In this document: piece by piece, positions 16,385 through 25,001 of the stretch
Layout: each line of letters begins with the position of its first letter
Position numbering within the stretch: position 1 is the stretch's first letter
NCBI GenBank assembly: GCA_947627495.1
Contig: CANQWH010000008.1
Span: forward strand, 1-37,881
DNA length: 37,881 nucleotides
Origin: an uncultured Clostridia bacterium
Lineage (GTDB): Bacteria > Bacillota > Clostridia > TANB77 > CAG-508
Direction of reading: 5' to 3'
Position numbers and translations under genes: made by a program
Notes under the pieces: generated by a model
Told to the model about the DNA's origin: nothing
The model's database searches: none
What the model saw: the letters and a program-made list of their open reading frames with translations, nothing else

Positions 16385-18511
16385 TTATTTTTCGCTATAG
16401 GAATTATTCCTTTCTAATAATATATCATTTACTTTTTCTTCCAAATCTTGTAATGTTACCATATTATTACTCTTTTTCGGTGTTGTAATTGCGTTGTTGA
16501 TTCCCATATTGAAAGATTCATTTTGTTTCATTTTTTCTTTTAATTTGCTTATCATTTTATTTATTTCACTTATTTGTTTTATATCTAATGAATTTAATGA
16601 ATTACTTAACTCTGAAAAAATTCTTCTAGAATTAATTTTTAACAGCCACTCTATAATCACATTTTCATTATTCTCTGAAAGTTCAATTAAGAAATTCATA
16701 TCTTCTAAGAATGAACTTCCTTTCATAATATGACTATCACTTATTAGTTCAATTAATTCTGTTCTTTTTAATTTTTTTTCACTTAGAATTTTTCTTAATG
16801 ATTTCTTGTCGCCATTTTCTTCATACTCAATTTTTAAATGAGGATATTCTTGTAATATTTCAGGTTTTTCCTTGATTATAATATCAAATAAATCATTAAA
16901 ATTAACTACTTTCCCTTTAAATCTTATATTATCTCTTGAGATAAACTGAAATTTTTGTGATTCTGCTGTTAGTATAAATTGCTCTTTTATTTGTTTTTTG
17001 GTTTTTTCGTCAAGTTCTTTAAAATTAGTAATATAATTAACAATTTTTTCAGCTGCTTTTTGATTTGCATCTATTTCTTCTAGCATCAAATGATAGTTTT
17101 CTCCATAAAAATTTGGAAATAATTTTTTAAGAATTGTGTCTTTTTCAATTCTATATATTCTATTATTTACAATTTCACTTCTTGAAATATCTCTGCTTTG
17201 CTGAATATGTATATTTTCGTGAAATATAAAATCTAAAACAGATACATTATTCTTTGATAATTTTTCTATTTCATCTCTGCTATACATTATTCCAAAATTT
17301 CCAGCACCACCTGCAGCAAATTTATCAATAGTAGATCCTTGTATAAAATCTCTTACACAAAATAAATATTTATCTGTATTATCTATCATAGATTTTAAAT
17401 CATCCCTACCCAAGTCTTCTAACGCAGTTTCTACTAATGGATTCATCATACTGTTTACGTATATTTCCTCTGTTAATATTTTTTCAATTATATAATCTAT
17501 ATATTTTCTTGGAAGAGTAAAGTCTTTGCTTTTTAGCTTTACTAATTGCAAATGTGATAAAAATACATTTATTTTATCTATATCATAACCTCCATATTTA
17601 TCCATAAATGAACTATTTTCTATAAAATCATCTAAAAACTTACATTCTTCTTCAATATCAATATCTTCTATATTATATTGTTCATTTACTTTTTCTAATA
17701 TTCCCAATTTATCAAATTCTGGATTTACTTTTACTATAGCTAAATAGTTCTTTAATACTCTTCCTTTTCTATCTAATATATTTACCTTCTCATTTATTAG
17801 AAGATTTATATATTCTTCAATTAATTCATTATATTCTAATTCGTTATCTGTTTTTTCTCCATAAAATGGGCTAATATTATATTGATTAAATTTGCATATA
17901 TTATCCATTAATATTTGTTGTAATCGTTCTTGAAAAACCATATATTCTGTAATATATAATTTTGAATCTTCTTTTTTTTCAAGAATTTTTGTTATTTCTT
18001 CTATTTTTTTTATAGATTCAATTCTTATTTTTGAATTGTTATAAAGCATTATGTTAGAAAGAGCTGTTATCAAATTATAAGCTTGATAAGTAACATTATA
18101 TTCAGAATAATCTTCATTTCTATCTTCTAACTTCTTATCAATTTCAGTTTGTAATTGACCTAAGTCTATTGAATTAATTAGTCCTTCAAAAGACTCAATC
18201 AGCTTTTCTGTAAATATTTTGCATATTTGTTTCCTTTCTTCTGTAGGATTTGCTATTTTTAGAAAGTCTGAACAATCACTAATTATATTAAAAAAACTTA
18301 ATAATTTTTCAGGAGCACCTGCTTTTTGATTATATTCTTCTAATCCATTTTTAATTAATAATTCTAAATCAATATTATTAATTTCTTCATTAATTTTATT
18401 ATTTATGAAGTCTTCTAGAATTTTATACATATTATCTAAATAATACTCTTGATTACCATTATTTTTAACCATATATTCTAATTCATTTATTCTTCTTATT
18501 ACATCATTCAT
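16385..18511 (-). CDS. Unrecognised 708-residue protein with an HExxH metallopeptidase-like motif
   Basis: No family recognised. The N-terminal 400 residues are helical, charged and without a signal peptide or membrane segment, so probably cytoplasmic. GGAGNFGIMYSRDEIEKL (about 401-418) precedes DFIFHENIHIQQSRD, which contains His431-Glu432-x-x-His435, the zincin zinc-binding helix, followed by Gln-Gln. A candidate third ligand is Glu478 or Glu479 in LMLEEIDANQKAAEKI. This is the order expected of a gluzincin-like peptidase. The C-terminus is again helical and ends in coiled-coil-like sequence. TTGGAG precedes the ATG. It lies directly upstream of an ATPase remnant and downstream of fic. Enzymatic activity is inference. 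Confidence 0.6.
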   Translation of the reverse strand: MNDVIRRINELEYMVKNNGNQEYYLDNMYKILEDFINNKINEEINNIDLELLIKNGLEEYNQKAGAPEKLLSFFNIISDCSDFLKIANPTEERKQICKIFTEKLIESFEGLINSIDLGQLQTEIDKKLEDRNEDYSEYNVTYQAYNLITALSNIMLYNNSKIRIESIKKIEEITKILEKKEDSKLYITEYMVFQERLQQILMDNICKFNQYNISPFYGEKTDNELEYNELIEEYINLLINEKVNILDRKGRVLKNYLAIVKVNPEFDKLGILEKVNEQYNIEDIDIEEECKFLDDFIENSSFMDKYGGYDIDKINVFLSHLQLVKLKSKDFTLPRKYIDYIIEKILTEEIYVNSMMNPLVETALEDLGRDDLKSMIDNTDKYLFCVRDFIQGSTIDKFAAGGAGNFGIMYSRDEIEKLSKNNVSVLDFIFHENIHIQQSRDISRSEIVNNRIYRIEKDTILKKLFPNFYGENYHLMLEEIDANQKAAEKIVNYITNFKELDEKTKKQIKEQFILTAESQKFQFISRDNIRFKGKVVNFNDLFDIIIKEKPEILQEYPHLKIEYEENGDKKSLRKILSEKKLKRTELIELISDSHIMKGSSFLEDMNFLIELSENNENVIIEWLLKINSRRIFSELSNSLNSLDIKQISEINKMISKLKEKMKQNESFNMGINNAITTPKKSNNMVTLQDLEEKVNDILLERNNSYSEK

Positions 18512-18575
18512 TATATTACTCCAATATCTTTTTTTATTAACAAATTATTCAGGTGATACTACTTAAATAAAATTA

Positions 18576-19637
18576 CTATTTATCTGATAATAAATTTATT
18601 AATCTAATATTTTTATATATTTTTTCTCTTCCAATTTTTTCAGACTCTAAAAGTCCGATTTCTTCTAATTGATTTAAATAGGATGTTGCAGTAAGTCTTG
18701 TAACTCCACAAGCTTTTTCAATATAAGCAATTTTAGTATAAACTTCATAAAACAAACTTTCTAAAAGTTCTTTTGAATATATTTTAGGTAGTTTTGCTTT
18801 AAATTCTTCTTTATATTTTTTTATTTCATTTTGAATATTTTCTATTAATTTAATTGTTTCTATAGATGTAATTTCAATGCCTTTTAAAATATATAAAATC
18901 CAATCTTCAAAATTATTATTGTTTCTAACTTCACTAAATAATCTATAATACTCTTGTTTTGTTTCATTTATATATTTACTTAAATATAAAATTGGACTAT
19001 CTATTAGTTTATTCAATACAAGATATAAAATATTTAAAATTCTACCTGTCCTTCCATTTCCATCATAAAAAGGATGTATGCTCTCAAACTGATAATGAAT
19101 TAAACATACTTTTATTAATGGATCTATATTATCTTTGTCATCATTGATGAAATCTTCTAAATTCTTTAAATAAGCTCTTATTTCTTTTTCATTTTGAGGA
19201 GGAGTATAAATAGTTTCTCCAGTAATAGAATTTTTAAGTTCAGTTCCCGGTAATTTCCTAATTCCAGCATTATTATGTTCAATAATACCTTGTATTTTAA
19301 TAATCGTATTTGTATTAATATAGCCATCTTTCTTAATTTGTTCAAATCCACTCCAAATGGCATTTCTATAGTCAACAACTTCTTTAGCATTTTCTTCTTT
19401 ATAACCACTTTCAGTAAGGAATTTATAAATATCATCATGAGTAGTAACTATATTTTCAATAGCACTACTATCTTTAGCTTCATTTATAGTCACAGCATTT
19501 ATTAAAATATGCATATTCGGAATAGTATTTGCATATCCCTTTAATTCTGCTAAAGCTCTTGAAGAAATTGTTAATTGCTCTAAAATTTTTTTTGTTTTTA
19601 AATCAACATTTTTATATGGTAACATTTCTAATTTCAC
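18576..19637 (-). CDS. Fic domain protein with autoinhibitory motif and C-terminal winged helix
   Basis: 353 residues from GTG 19637, with TGGAGG 7 nt upstream. The N-terminal helix carries the inhibitory motif Ser57-xxx-Glu61-Asn62 (SSAIEN, consensus [S/T]xxxE[G/N]), so this is the class with the inhibitor fused in front. The complete catalytic motif is HPFYDGNGRTGR (His188 as base), with the flap around TGETIYTPP. The C-terminal part (IEKACGVTRLTATSYLNQLE) looks like a winged helix. Family members mostly transfer AMP to Ser, Thr or Tyr of target proteins; the target is unknown. A second, broken copy lies at 29160-29445. Confidence 0.92.
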   Translation of the reverse strand: MKLEMLPYKNVDLKTKKILEQLTISSRALAELKGYANTIPNMHILINAVTINEAKDSSAIENIVTTHDDIYKFLTESGYKEENAKEVVDYRNAIWSGFEQIKKDGYINTNTIIKIQGIIEHNNAGIRKLPGTELKNSITGETIYTPPQNEKEIRAYLKNLEDFINDDKDNIDPLIKVCLIHYQFESIHPFYDGNGRTGRILNILYLVLNKLIDSPILYLSKYINETKQEYYRLFSEVRNNNNFEDWILYILKGIEITSIETIKLIENIQNEIKKYKEEFKAKLPKIYSKELLESLFYEVYTKIAYIEKACGVTRLTATSYLNQLEEIGLLESEKIGREKIYKNIRLINLLSDK

Positions 19638-19707
19638 TTTAAACCTCCATTATATATAAAATATCATAAATTTTATATATTTTCAATAAATATGTATAAA
19701 AAATTAA

Positions 19708-19744
19708 AAAAATTATACATATTTTTAAAATATGTATAATTTTT
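19708..19744. repeat. Dispersed hairpin repeat, copy 1 (upstream of fic)
   Basis: Perfect 14-bp arms (AAAAATTATACATA) around TTTTTAAAA, with A and T runs on both sides so it can act as a terminator in either direction. A nearly identical copy is at 26225-26261. Confidence 0.65.
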
Positions 19745-19836
19745 ATTTGTTTTAAAGATTAAATTTAACCTATATTCTTGCGACTACTATATCAAATTTT
19801 TCAAAATAATCACCTACTATTCTGTATATTATTAAA

Positions 19837-20253
19837 TTAAAAGTTTTTAACAAAGAAATATTTATTAAGTTTAGAATTTTCTTTATTTTCTCTTACAAAT
19901 TCAATCTTAAATCCACATTTTTTATAGAATTCAGGTGCTTGAAAATTATAAGTTGTTAAATTAATATTTTCAAAACCTTTATCTTTAAAAAATTCCTCAA
20001 CACTTTTTATCAAATTACTACCAATGTGTTTATTTCTATATTGTTGTAATATAATTAAATCTTCAATATATACTTCTTTATAATATGAATGTCCTGTTAT
20101 TACTCCAATAATTTTATTATTCTCTTTAGCAATAAAATTAAATGGAGTATAATTACAAATAACTTCATTTTTAGTAGCAAATTTATTAAATTCAGCATCT
20201 ATTAATTTATATACTTCATCATCTAGATTTTCTATATATTCAATATTAATCAT
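19837..20253 (-). CDS. GNAT family N-acetyltransferase
   Basis: 138 residues, single GNAT domain: IIGVITGHSYYKEVYIEDLI (beta strands 3-4), the acetyl-CoA loop QYRNKHIGSNLI (Q/RxxGxG/A type), and APEFYKKCGFKIEFVREN at the end. Likely a small-molecule acetyltransferase; the substrate is unknown. GAAGG precedes the ATG. It sits in the minus-strand accessory run next to the VOC remnant. Confidence 0.82.
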   Translation of the reverse strand: MINIEYIENLDDEVYKLIDAEFNKFATKNEVICNYTPFNFIAKENNKIIGVITGHSYYKEVYIEDLIILQQYRNKHIGSNLIKSVEEFFKDKGFENINLTTYNFQAPEFYKKCGFKIEFVRENKENSKLNKYFFVKNF

Positions 20254-20278
20254 TTCAAACCTTCTACAATAATAATTT

Positions 20279-20466
20279 TTAATTATTAAATCTTAGCAAA
20301 TACCCATCTGGATCTTGTATTAGAAATTCACTATCTTTATATTTTTTTCCGTCATTTGCAGTTGTCGCAAAATTTGCGACAACTGATTTATCATTTTCTA
20401 ATTCTTCTTTTAAAGCATTACTAATATGTTTTCCAACAGTTTTTATAATAATTGTTCTAATATTCT
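20279..20466 (-). pseudogene. 3' fragment of a VOC (glyoxalase/bleomycin-resistance fold) gene
   Basis: The minus strand reads TIIIKTVGKHISNALKEELE and later SEFLIQDPDGYLLRFNN before TAA 20279-20281. SEFxIxDPDGYxLRF is the usual C-terminal signature of VOC proteins. The N-terminal half is missing. A 27-bp palindrome lies inside this fragment (20358-20384). Confidence 0.65.
20358..20384. repeat. 27-bp perfect palindrome with one central base
   Basis: Arms CAGTTGTCGCAAA (20358-20370) and its exact reverse complement (20372-20384) around a single A. It is richer in G+C than its surroundings. It falls in the reading frame of the VOC remnant. Confidence 0.7.
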
Positions 20467-20472
20467 ATCAAT
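20445..20472. repeat. 28-bp dispersed repeat, copy 1
   Basis: ATAATAATTGTTCTAATATT plus YTATCAAT, matching 27787-27814 with one mismatch. A shorter match (AATAATTGTTCTA) is at 26186-26198. Confidence 0.5.
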
Positions 20473-20561
20473 ACAAAGGGGCGGCGACAAACACATTTAT
20501 TAAAAAGAAACTTGCCCCGAATCTTTAAAAATCATTAGACAATATAAAGCCGATTCAATTA

Positions 20562-20882
20562 TTAATCTTTTAAATATTTTTCCCAATCCATAAAAGCATG
20601 TCCAATTCTTACAACATAAGCTTTATTATTTTCTTCATTAATAATGTAGAATATTATATAATTTCTTACATTAACTTTTCGAATATTTTTATGACCTGTT
20701 AATTTTTCATCTAAGATAGGCATACTATCAGCAATATCTTCTATCTTTTTTAGTTCTTGTTTAAACAAAATTTTATATTTATCTGCAATAATATCTCCTG
20801 CTAAATCATATCTAAGATATGAAATGATATTTTCTAAATCCTTCTTAGCTGTTTCTGATACTTCTACGTCATATTTTTTCAT
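20562..20882 (-). CDS. ParE/RelE-type toxin of a type II toxin-antitoxin pair
   Basis: 106 residues from ATG 20882; TTGGAG lies 8 nt before it and would overlap an alternative GTG at 20891. The ParE/RelE fold pattern is clear: VEVSETAKKDLENIISYLRY, ADKYKILFKQELKKIEDIAD, MPILDEKLTGHKNIRKVNVR and NYIIFYIINEENNKAYVVRIGH. Family members either poison gyrase (ParE) or cut mRNA on the ribosome (RelE); which applies here cannot be told. It follows the antitoxin by 18 bp, the usual antitoxin-first order. Confidence 0.85.
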   Translation of the reverse strand: MKKYDVEVSETAKKDLENIISYLRYDLAGDIIADKYKILFKQELKKIEDIADSMPILDEKLTGHKNIRKVNVRNYIIFYIINEENNKAYVVRIGHAFMDWEKYLKD

Positions 20883-20900
20883 ATTATTCACTCCAAATTT

Positions 20901-21143
20901 TTATATAGTATCTATTTTTTCAAAAATTTCATCTAAAGAATAAACTTTATTAGATTTTACATCATCAATTCCTTTTTGTAATTTTTCTTTCAAATCTTTT
21001 TTACTTTTTATTATTACACTATCTGGAGCTTCTTTATCTATATGTGATAATTTTAAATATTCAATAAAATCTATAACTTGATTAGTAAGTTCTTCTGGTA
21101 ATGTATCTATTTCATTATACAATTTTTGTTTTTCTATAGACAT
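20901..21143 (-). CDS. Antitoxin of the ParE/RelE pair
   Basis: 80 residues from ATG 21143, set by TTGGAGG about 9 nt upstream; an in-frame ATG at 21158 overlaps that site. EIDTLPEELTNQVIDFIEYL is an AbrB/VapB- or DUF2281-like helical segment, and the acidic C-terminus (LKEKLQKGIDDVKSNKVYSL, DEIFEKI) is of the type that wraps a RelE/ParE toxin. Likely binds the toxin and represses its own operon. Confidence 0.75.
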   Translation of the reverse strand: MSIEKQKLYNEIDTLPEELTNQVIDFIEYLKLSHIDKEAPDSVIIKSKKDLKEKLQKGIDDVKSNKVYSLDEIFEKIDTI

Positions 21144-21320
21144 ATTAACTACCTCCAATTTAATTTATACCTATATTATTATAACATTTTTTGGTTTTTT
21201 AATCTACAAATTTGAAAATGTTTTTTAATAAATATTTTAAACATGGGATTTTTATTTGAATTTTATTAAAAATCTGCAAATGCCTATATTTCAGTATTGT
21301 GCGTAATTTTTAAGACATAA

Positions 21321-21400
21321 AACTTTATTAGTTAAATTAAAAAATGTCTTAAAATTGATTTTGAAGCTTTATAAAATGAAATTATTTTATAAAGCTTGTA
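21321..21400. repeat. Dispersed ~80-bp repeat with intact hairpin, copy B
   Basis: Matches 15783-15858. Here the hairpin is perfect: AAGCTTTATAAAAT pairs with its complement over 14 bases around GAAATT. A further dyad AAGACAT...ATGTCTT (21312-21350) precedes it. The stretch 21144-21557 has no gene; this repeat is its main content. Confidence 0.75.
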
Positions 21401-21521
21401 CTTACATTAACACGCATAAGCATCTTATCTGTATTTATAATCCATCCTTCATAAATTATTCTCCTTCTAACTTACTTGATTATATAACCAAAGACAGATA
21501 ATTTCAACTAAAAAAATATCT

Positions 21522-21544
21522 AAAAAAAAGCTAATTTCTTAGCT
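21522..21544 (-). terminator. Terminator of the 152-residue gene
   Basis: On the minus strand AGCTAA, GAAA, TTAGCT, then eight T. It lies just after the gene's stop codon. Confidence 0.7.
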
Positions 21545-21557
21545 CTAATTATTCTAT

Positions 21558-22016
21558 TTATTTGTTTATATGTAATATTTTAAATATAAAGTTTTTCAAT
21601 TTTTCAAAAAATGATTCTTTATATTCTATTAATGCAGTATTACTATTAGATTCTGATGTTAGTGCATTGCTACTTTCATTTTTTTCTTTCTTTTTAAAAA
21701 TATCATTTGGATTATATTTCTCTTTTTTTTCTTGTTCTTCTTTTCTTTGATTTAAATCTAATATCTCTTTTATTTTTTGTTCTTCTGTTGCAAAGTAATC
21801 TTGAAATAGGTTTACTATAATAGCATTTGCTTTTTTAGATATATTTTGCTTTTCTAAGTCTATTTCTGGATCTATCGTAAAATTATAATCCTTATCCATG
21901 TTGTTTTTATAAAATTCAATTTTTTCTACTGGTATCTTTGCCAATTCTTCATCAGGGAAATGTGATATTATTTTTAACACCTCTGTATATGCTTTTGCAT
22001 ATATGTTATTAATCAT
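21558..22016 (-). CDS. Conserved hypothetical protein, acidic and helical
   Basis: 152 residues. The conserved-looking N-terminal half reads AYTEVLKIISHFPDEELAKI, PVEKIEFYKNNMDKDYNF, and ANAIIVNLFQDYFATEEQK; the second half is a charged coiled-coil-like linker with KYNPNDIF and a short hydrophobic end (FFEKLKNFIFKILHINK). I have seen similar AYTEV...NAIIVNLF proteins in gut Clostridia but know no function. AAGGAGAAAC precedes the ATG, and the start overlaps the end of a short upstream frame (22009-22100), so it was probably translated by coupling to a now lost gene. Confidence 0.6.
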   Translation of the reverse strand: MINNIYAKAYTEVLKIISHFPDEELAKIPVEKIEFYKNNMDKDYNFTIDPEIDLEKQNISKKANAIIVNLFQDYFATEEQKIKEILDLNQRKEEQEKKEKYNPNDIFKKKEKNESSNALTSESNSNTALIEYKESFFEKLKNFIFKILHINK

Positions 22017-22100
22017 CTTTTGTTTCTCCTTCTTTAATATATTCTGAATGTTTTATATTAGTAACTTCATTAACATCACCTGTTGTTGTGTTTCTTATCT
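22009..22100 (-). pseudogene. Tail of a lost upstream gene
   Basis: A frame of about 29 codons (IRNTTTGDVNEVTNIKHSEY, then IKEGETKDD) ends at TAA 22009-22011 and overlaps the ATG of the next gene. It has no start of its own; an in-frame TAG precedes it. It looks like the C-terminus left when the upstream part was replaced by the GNAT gene. Confidence 0.4.
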
Positions 22101-22117
22101 AAAGAAATGATTTTTTA

Positions 22118-22600
22118 TTATAATTTTTTTATATCTGTATACATCCTTGGATGATATCCTTTTTTATCATAAAAACTAATAGCATTTTCATTATAAGCAA
22201 ATATATCAACTAAAACGTACTCACAATCATTTGATTTAAAGTACTCCTCCATCTTATCTATTAAAGCTTTACCTATACCTTTACTTCTTATTTTGGATGT
22301 TACTATTAACTCGGTAATTACTCCTCTTCTTGGACATTTATAATCTAGGTAATCATGTGCATTATATGGAGGAATTGTTCCCATTATTAATCCAATTGCT
22401 TTATCGTTTTCAATTGCTAAAAAACACTTACCACTATTTTCATTTACATCTTTTAAATCAACCAATGCCATTTTTTCATGATATTCAGTATGCACTTGAT
22501 CCAACTCATCTTTATCAATAGATAAAATATACTCTTCAAGTTCTGTTAATAAATCTCTAACATCTTCTAAATATTTATCTTCATATTCAATTATTTTCAT
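22118..22600 (-). CDS. GNAT family N-acetyltransferase
   Basis: 160 residues. The acetyl-CoA binding loop is SKIRSKGIGKALIDKMEEYF; before it GKCFLAIENDKAIGLIMG and RRGVITELIVT form the central strands, and NENAISFYDKKGYHPRM is the C-terminal Asn/Tyr pair typical of GNATs that acetylate small amines, including aminoglycoside-type enzymes. No substrate can be assigned. It is 20 bp from the ABC-F gene and likely co-transcribed with it. Confidence 0.85.
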   Translation of the reverse strand: MKIIEYEDKYLEDVRDLLTELEEYILSIDKDELDQVHTEYHEKMALVDLKDVNENSGKCFLAIENDKAIGLIMGTIPPYNAHDYLDYKCPRRGVITELIVTSKIRSKGIGKALIDKMEEYFKSNDCEYVLVDIFAYNENAISFYDKKGYHPRMYTDIKKL

Positions 22601-22620
22601 TATTATTGCACCCCATTTTA

Positions 22621-24255
22621 TTATACATCCTTTGTTTTTTTATAATCATCATAATTTCCTAAATATGTATTGACTTTTCCATTTTGAAATTCTATTGTTT
22701 TGTCAGCAAATTTATTTATAAAATATCTATCATGACTAACAAAAATTAAAGTTCCATCAAAATCTTCTATTGCTTCTTCAAGTACTTCTTTTGTTGGTAT
22801 ATCAATATGGTTTGTTGGTTCATCAAAAATTAATGTGTTAATTTTTTTCTGTAAAAGTTCTGCTAGCTTCACGCGCATTCTTTCACCACCAGAAAGATTT
22901 CCAACTCTTTTAGTTACATTCTCTTGGTAAAATTGAAATCCAGCCAAAACCTGTCTTGCTCGTTGTTCATTTAACTCAGCAGCTCTTGAAAAATATTCTA
23001 ATAGTTTTTGTTCTGGCTTTGGAAATGTTATAATTTGTGGCAAATATCCAATTTTAACACTTGGCCCTACCATTATATTGCCTTCTATTGGTAAATCTTG
23101 TTCACCGAGCACAGACTTAACAAATGTAGACTTACCGCTTCCATTAGGTCCAATAAGGGCAACCCTTTCTCCAGCACATATATCTAAATCTATTCCGTCA
23201 AGTATTTTTCTGCCTTCTGGTGTTGTTACTGTTAGTTTTTCTGCACAAATAACTTTTTTACTTGATTTTCTATCCTCTGAAAATCCAACGTTTATTTTTT
23301 TCTTCTCTTTAGGTCGTGCAACTGCAATTTTTTTCAATCTATCAATTTGGGCTTGCAAAGCATGAGCTCTGTCACAAAGAGTAGAACTATTAGTAGCCAT
23401 TCCTCTTTCTGCAAAATATTTCTTTTGTTCTTCCAATCTTTTTATTATTGCTTGCTGATCCTTATAGTCAGCCATTTGCTTTTCAAAATCTCTCTGTTTT
23501 TCCTCTACATATCCAGAATAATTTGATGTATAAACTTTACCTATACCATTATCTAAATCTAATATTTTATTTGACATTTTATCTAGAAAATATCTATCAT
23601 GTGATACAATAACTGAAGCACCTTTAAACGATTTTATATATCCTTCTAGCCATTCAATTCTATCTATATCTAAATGATTGGTAGGTTCATCTAATAATAT
23701 TAAATCTGGTTTTATGATTAAAGCTTTAGCAAGTTTTACAAGTGTCTTTTCGCCTCCGCTCAAGTCATTATAACTTTGCTGTAACAAATTTTTATCAATT
23801 TTTAATCCTTCAACAACAGTATTAATATCAACATCCATATCATATCCACCTGCCATTGAAAATCTTTCCATTAAATTACAGTATTTTTCAAGAACATTAT
23901 TATATTCTATCCCCTCTATTCCAGATTCCAATTTTTCTTGCAATTTAGCTAACTGTTTCTCCATTTCTTTTAGTTTAACAAAACCACTTTTTAAAATTTC
24001 ATAAACGGTTCTATCATCGGCAACACTTGATCCTGTTTGATCTAAATATGCAACTCTAGCATCTTTTTTTATATTAACTTGTCCGCTATCTGCCTTTTCT
24101 AATCCTGCTATTATTTTTAACATTGTTGATTTTCCACATCCATTTGGACCAACAATGGAAATTGATTCACCTTCATTAAGTGAGAATGAAACATCTTCAA
24201 ATAGTTGACCATATCCAAAATTTATTCCTAATTTATTTGCATCTAAAATTATCAT
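22621..24255 (-). CDS. ABC-F family ATPase
   Basis: 544 residues with two ABC domains and no membrane domain. First: Walker A GPNGCGKST, signature LSGGEKTLVKLAKAL, Walker B LILLDEPTNHLD. Second: GPNGSGKST, LSGGERMRVKLAELL, and TLIFDEPTNHID. Both have the switch His (SHDRYF). The inter-domain linker (about 240-310) is charged and helical, the part that reaches the peptidyl-transferase centre in ABC-F proteins. Such proteins either help stalled ribosomes or give resistance to ribosome-targeting antibiotics; the sequence does not let me choose. It is followed at 12 bp spacing from the MBL gene, suggesting an operon with GNAT, ABC-F and MBL genes. Confidence 0.9.
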   Translation of the reverse strand: MIILDANKLGINFGYGQLFEDVSFSLNEGESISIVGPNGCGKSTMLKIIAGLEKADSGQVNIKKDARVAYLDQTGSSVADDRTVYEILKSGFVKLKEMEKQLAKLQEKLESGIEGIEYNNVLEKYCNLMERFSMAGGYDMDVDINTVVEGLKIDKNLLQQSYNDLSGGEKTLVKLAKALIIKPDLILLDEPTNHLDIDRIEWLEGYIKSFKGASVIVSHDRYFLDKMSNKILDLDNGIGKVYTSNYSGYVEEKQRDFEKQMADYKDQQAIIKRLEEQKKYFAERGMATNSSTLCDRAHALQAQIDRLKKIAVARPKEKKKINVGFSEDRKSSKKVICAEKLTVTTPEGRKILDGIDLDICAGERVALIGPNGSGKSTFVKSVLGEQDLPIEGNIMVGPSVKIGYLPQIITFPKPEQKLLEYFSRAAELNEQRARQVLAGFQFYQENVTKRVGNLSGGERMRVKLAELLQKKINTLIFDEPTNHIDIPTKEVLEEAIEDFDGTLIFVSHDRYFINKFADKTIEFQNGKVNTYLGNYDDYKKTKDV

Positions 24256-24267
24256 AATGTAAACTCC

Positions 24268-24900
24268 TTATTTTATCATAATTATGCCTTCAATTTCTTT
24301 ATTTAACATTTTAGTAAATTCAATTGCATCTTGCTTTAAACCAACAATATCTCCGTAATGAATTGGTACCGCAATTTTAGGTTTAATAATATTTATTAAG
24401 TCAGATGCTTCTTTAAAATTCATTGTATAAGTTCCACCTATTGGTACAAAAGCCACATCGCATTTCACTTTTTTATTTTCATCTGTAATGTCTGTATCAC
24501 CTGCTATGTAATATGTAATACCATCTATTTTTATTATATATCCTACCCAATTGTTTTGTTTTAAATGGAATTTTTTATTTATATTGTATGCAGGTATTGT
24601 TTTTATTTCTATATTATCTATTTTATACTCTTTATTTGGTTCTACAATGATTATATTTTCTTTTTTAAATCCCAAATTAAGTGTTTTTTCATATATGTCG
24701 TTTGTTATAAAAATTACTGTGTTTTCTTTTCTTACCTTATCTATATCTTCTTCTGAAAAATGGTCAAAATGAGAATGTGTAATAAATATTATGTCTGCAT
24801 CTTTATATTCTTTTTTTATTTTAAATGGATCAAAATATATTATTTTTTCTTTACTAAATTTAATACTACTATGACATAGTACTTCAATATTCTCTATCAT
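24268..24900 (-). CDS. Metallo-beta-lactamase-fold hydrolase (UPF0173/UlaG-like)
   Basis: 210 residues. Metal ligands: ITHSHFDHFS (HxHxDH), YYIAGDTDIT (Asp), and VPIHYGDIVG (last His). The N-terminal IEVLCHSSIKF and IYFDPF are typical of the small MBL subgroup to which UPF0173 hydrolases belong. The substrate is unknown; members act on RNA, lactones or other esters. It is first in a minus-strand set with the ABC-F gene. Confidence 0.85.
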   Translation of the reverse strand: MIENIEVLCHSSIKFSKEKIIYFDPFKIKKEYKDADIIFITHSHFDHFSEEDIDKVRKENTVIFITNDIYEKTLNLGFKKENIIIVEPNKEYKIDNIEIKTIPAYNINKKFHLKQNNWVGYIIKIDGITYYIAGDTDITDENKKVKCDVAFVPIGGTYTMNFKEASDLINIIKPKIAVPIHYGDIVGLKQDAIEFTKMLNKEIEGIIMIK

Positions 24901-25001
24901 AATTCAAACCTCACTTTTAAATTTATAATCTTCATGTTGTCCTTATATATTGTAAATATTATTATTTAATTAACAACTGATATATACTCTTCCATACTCT
25001 A

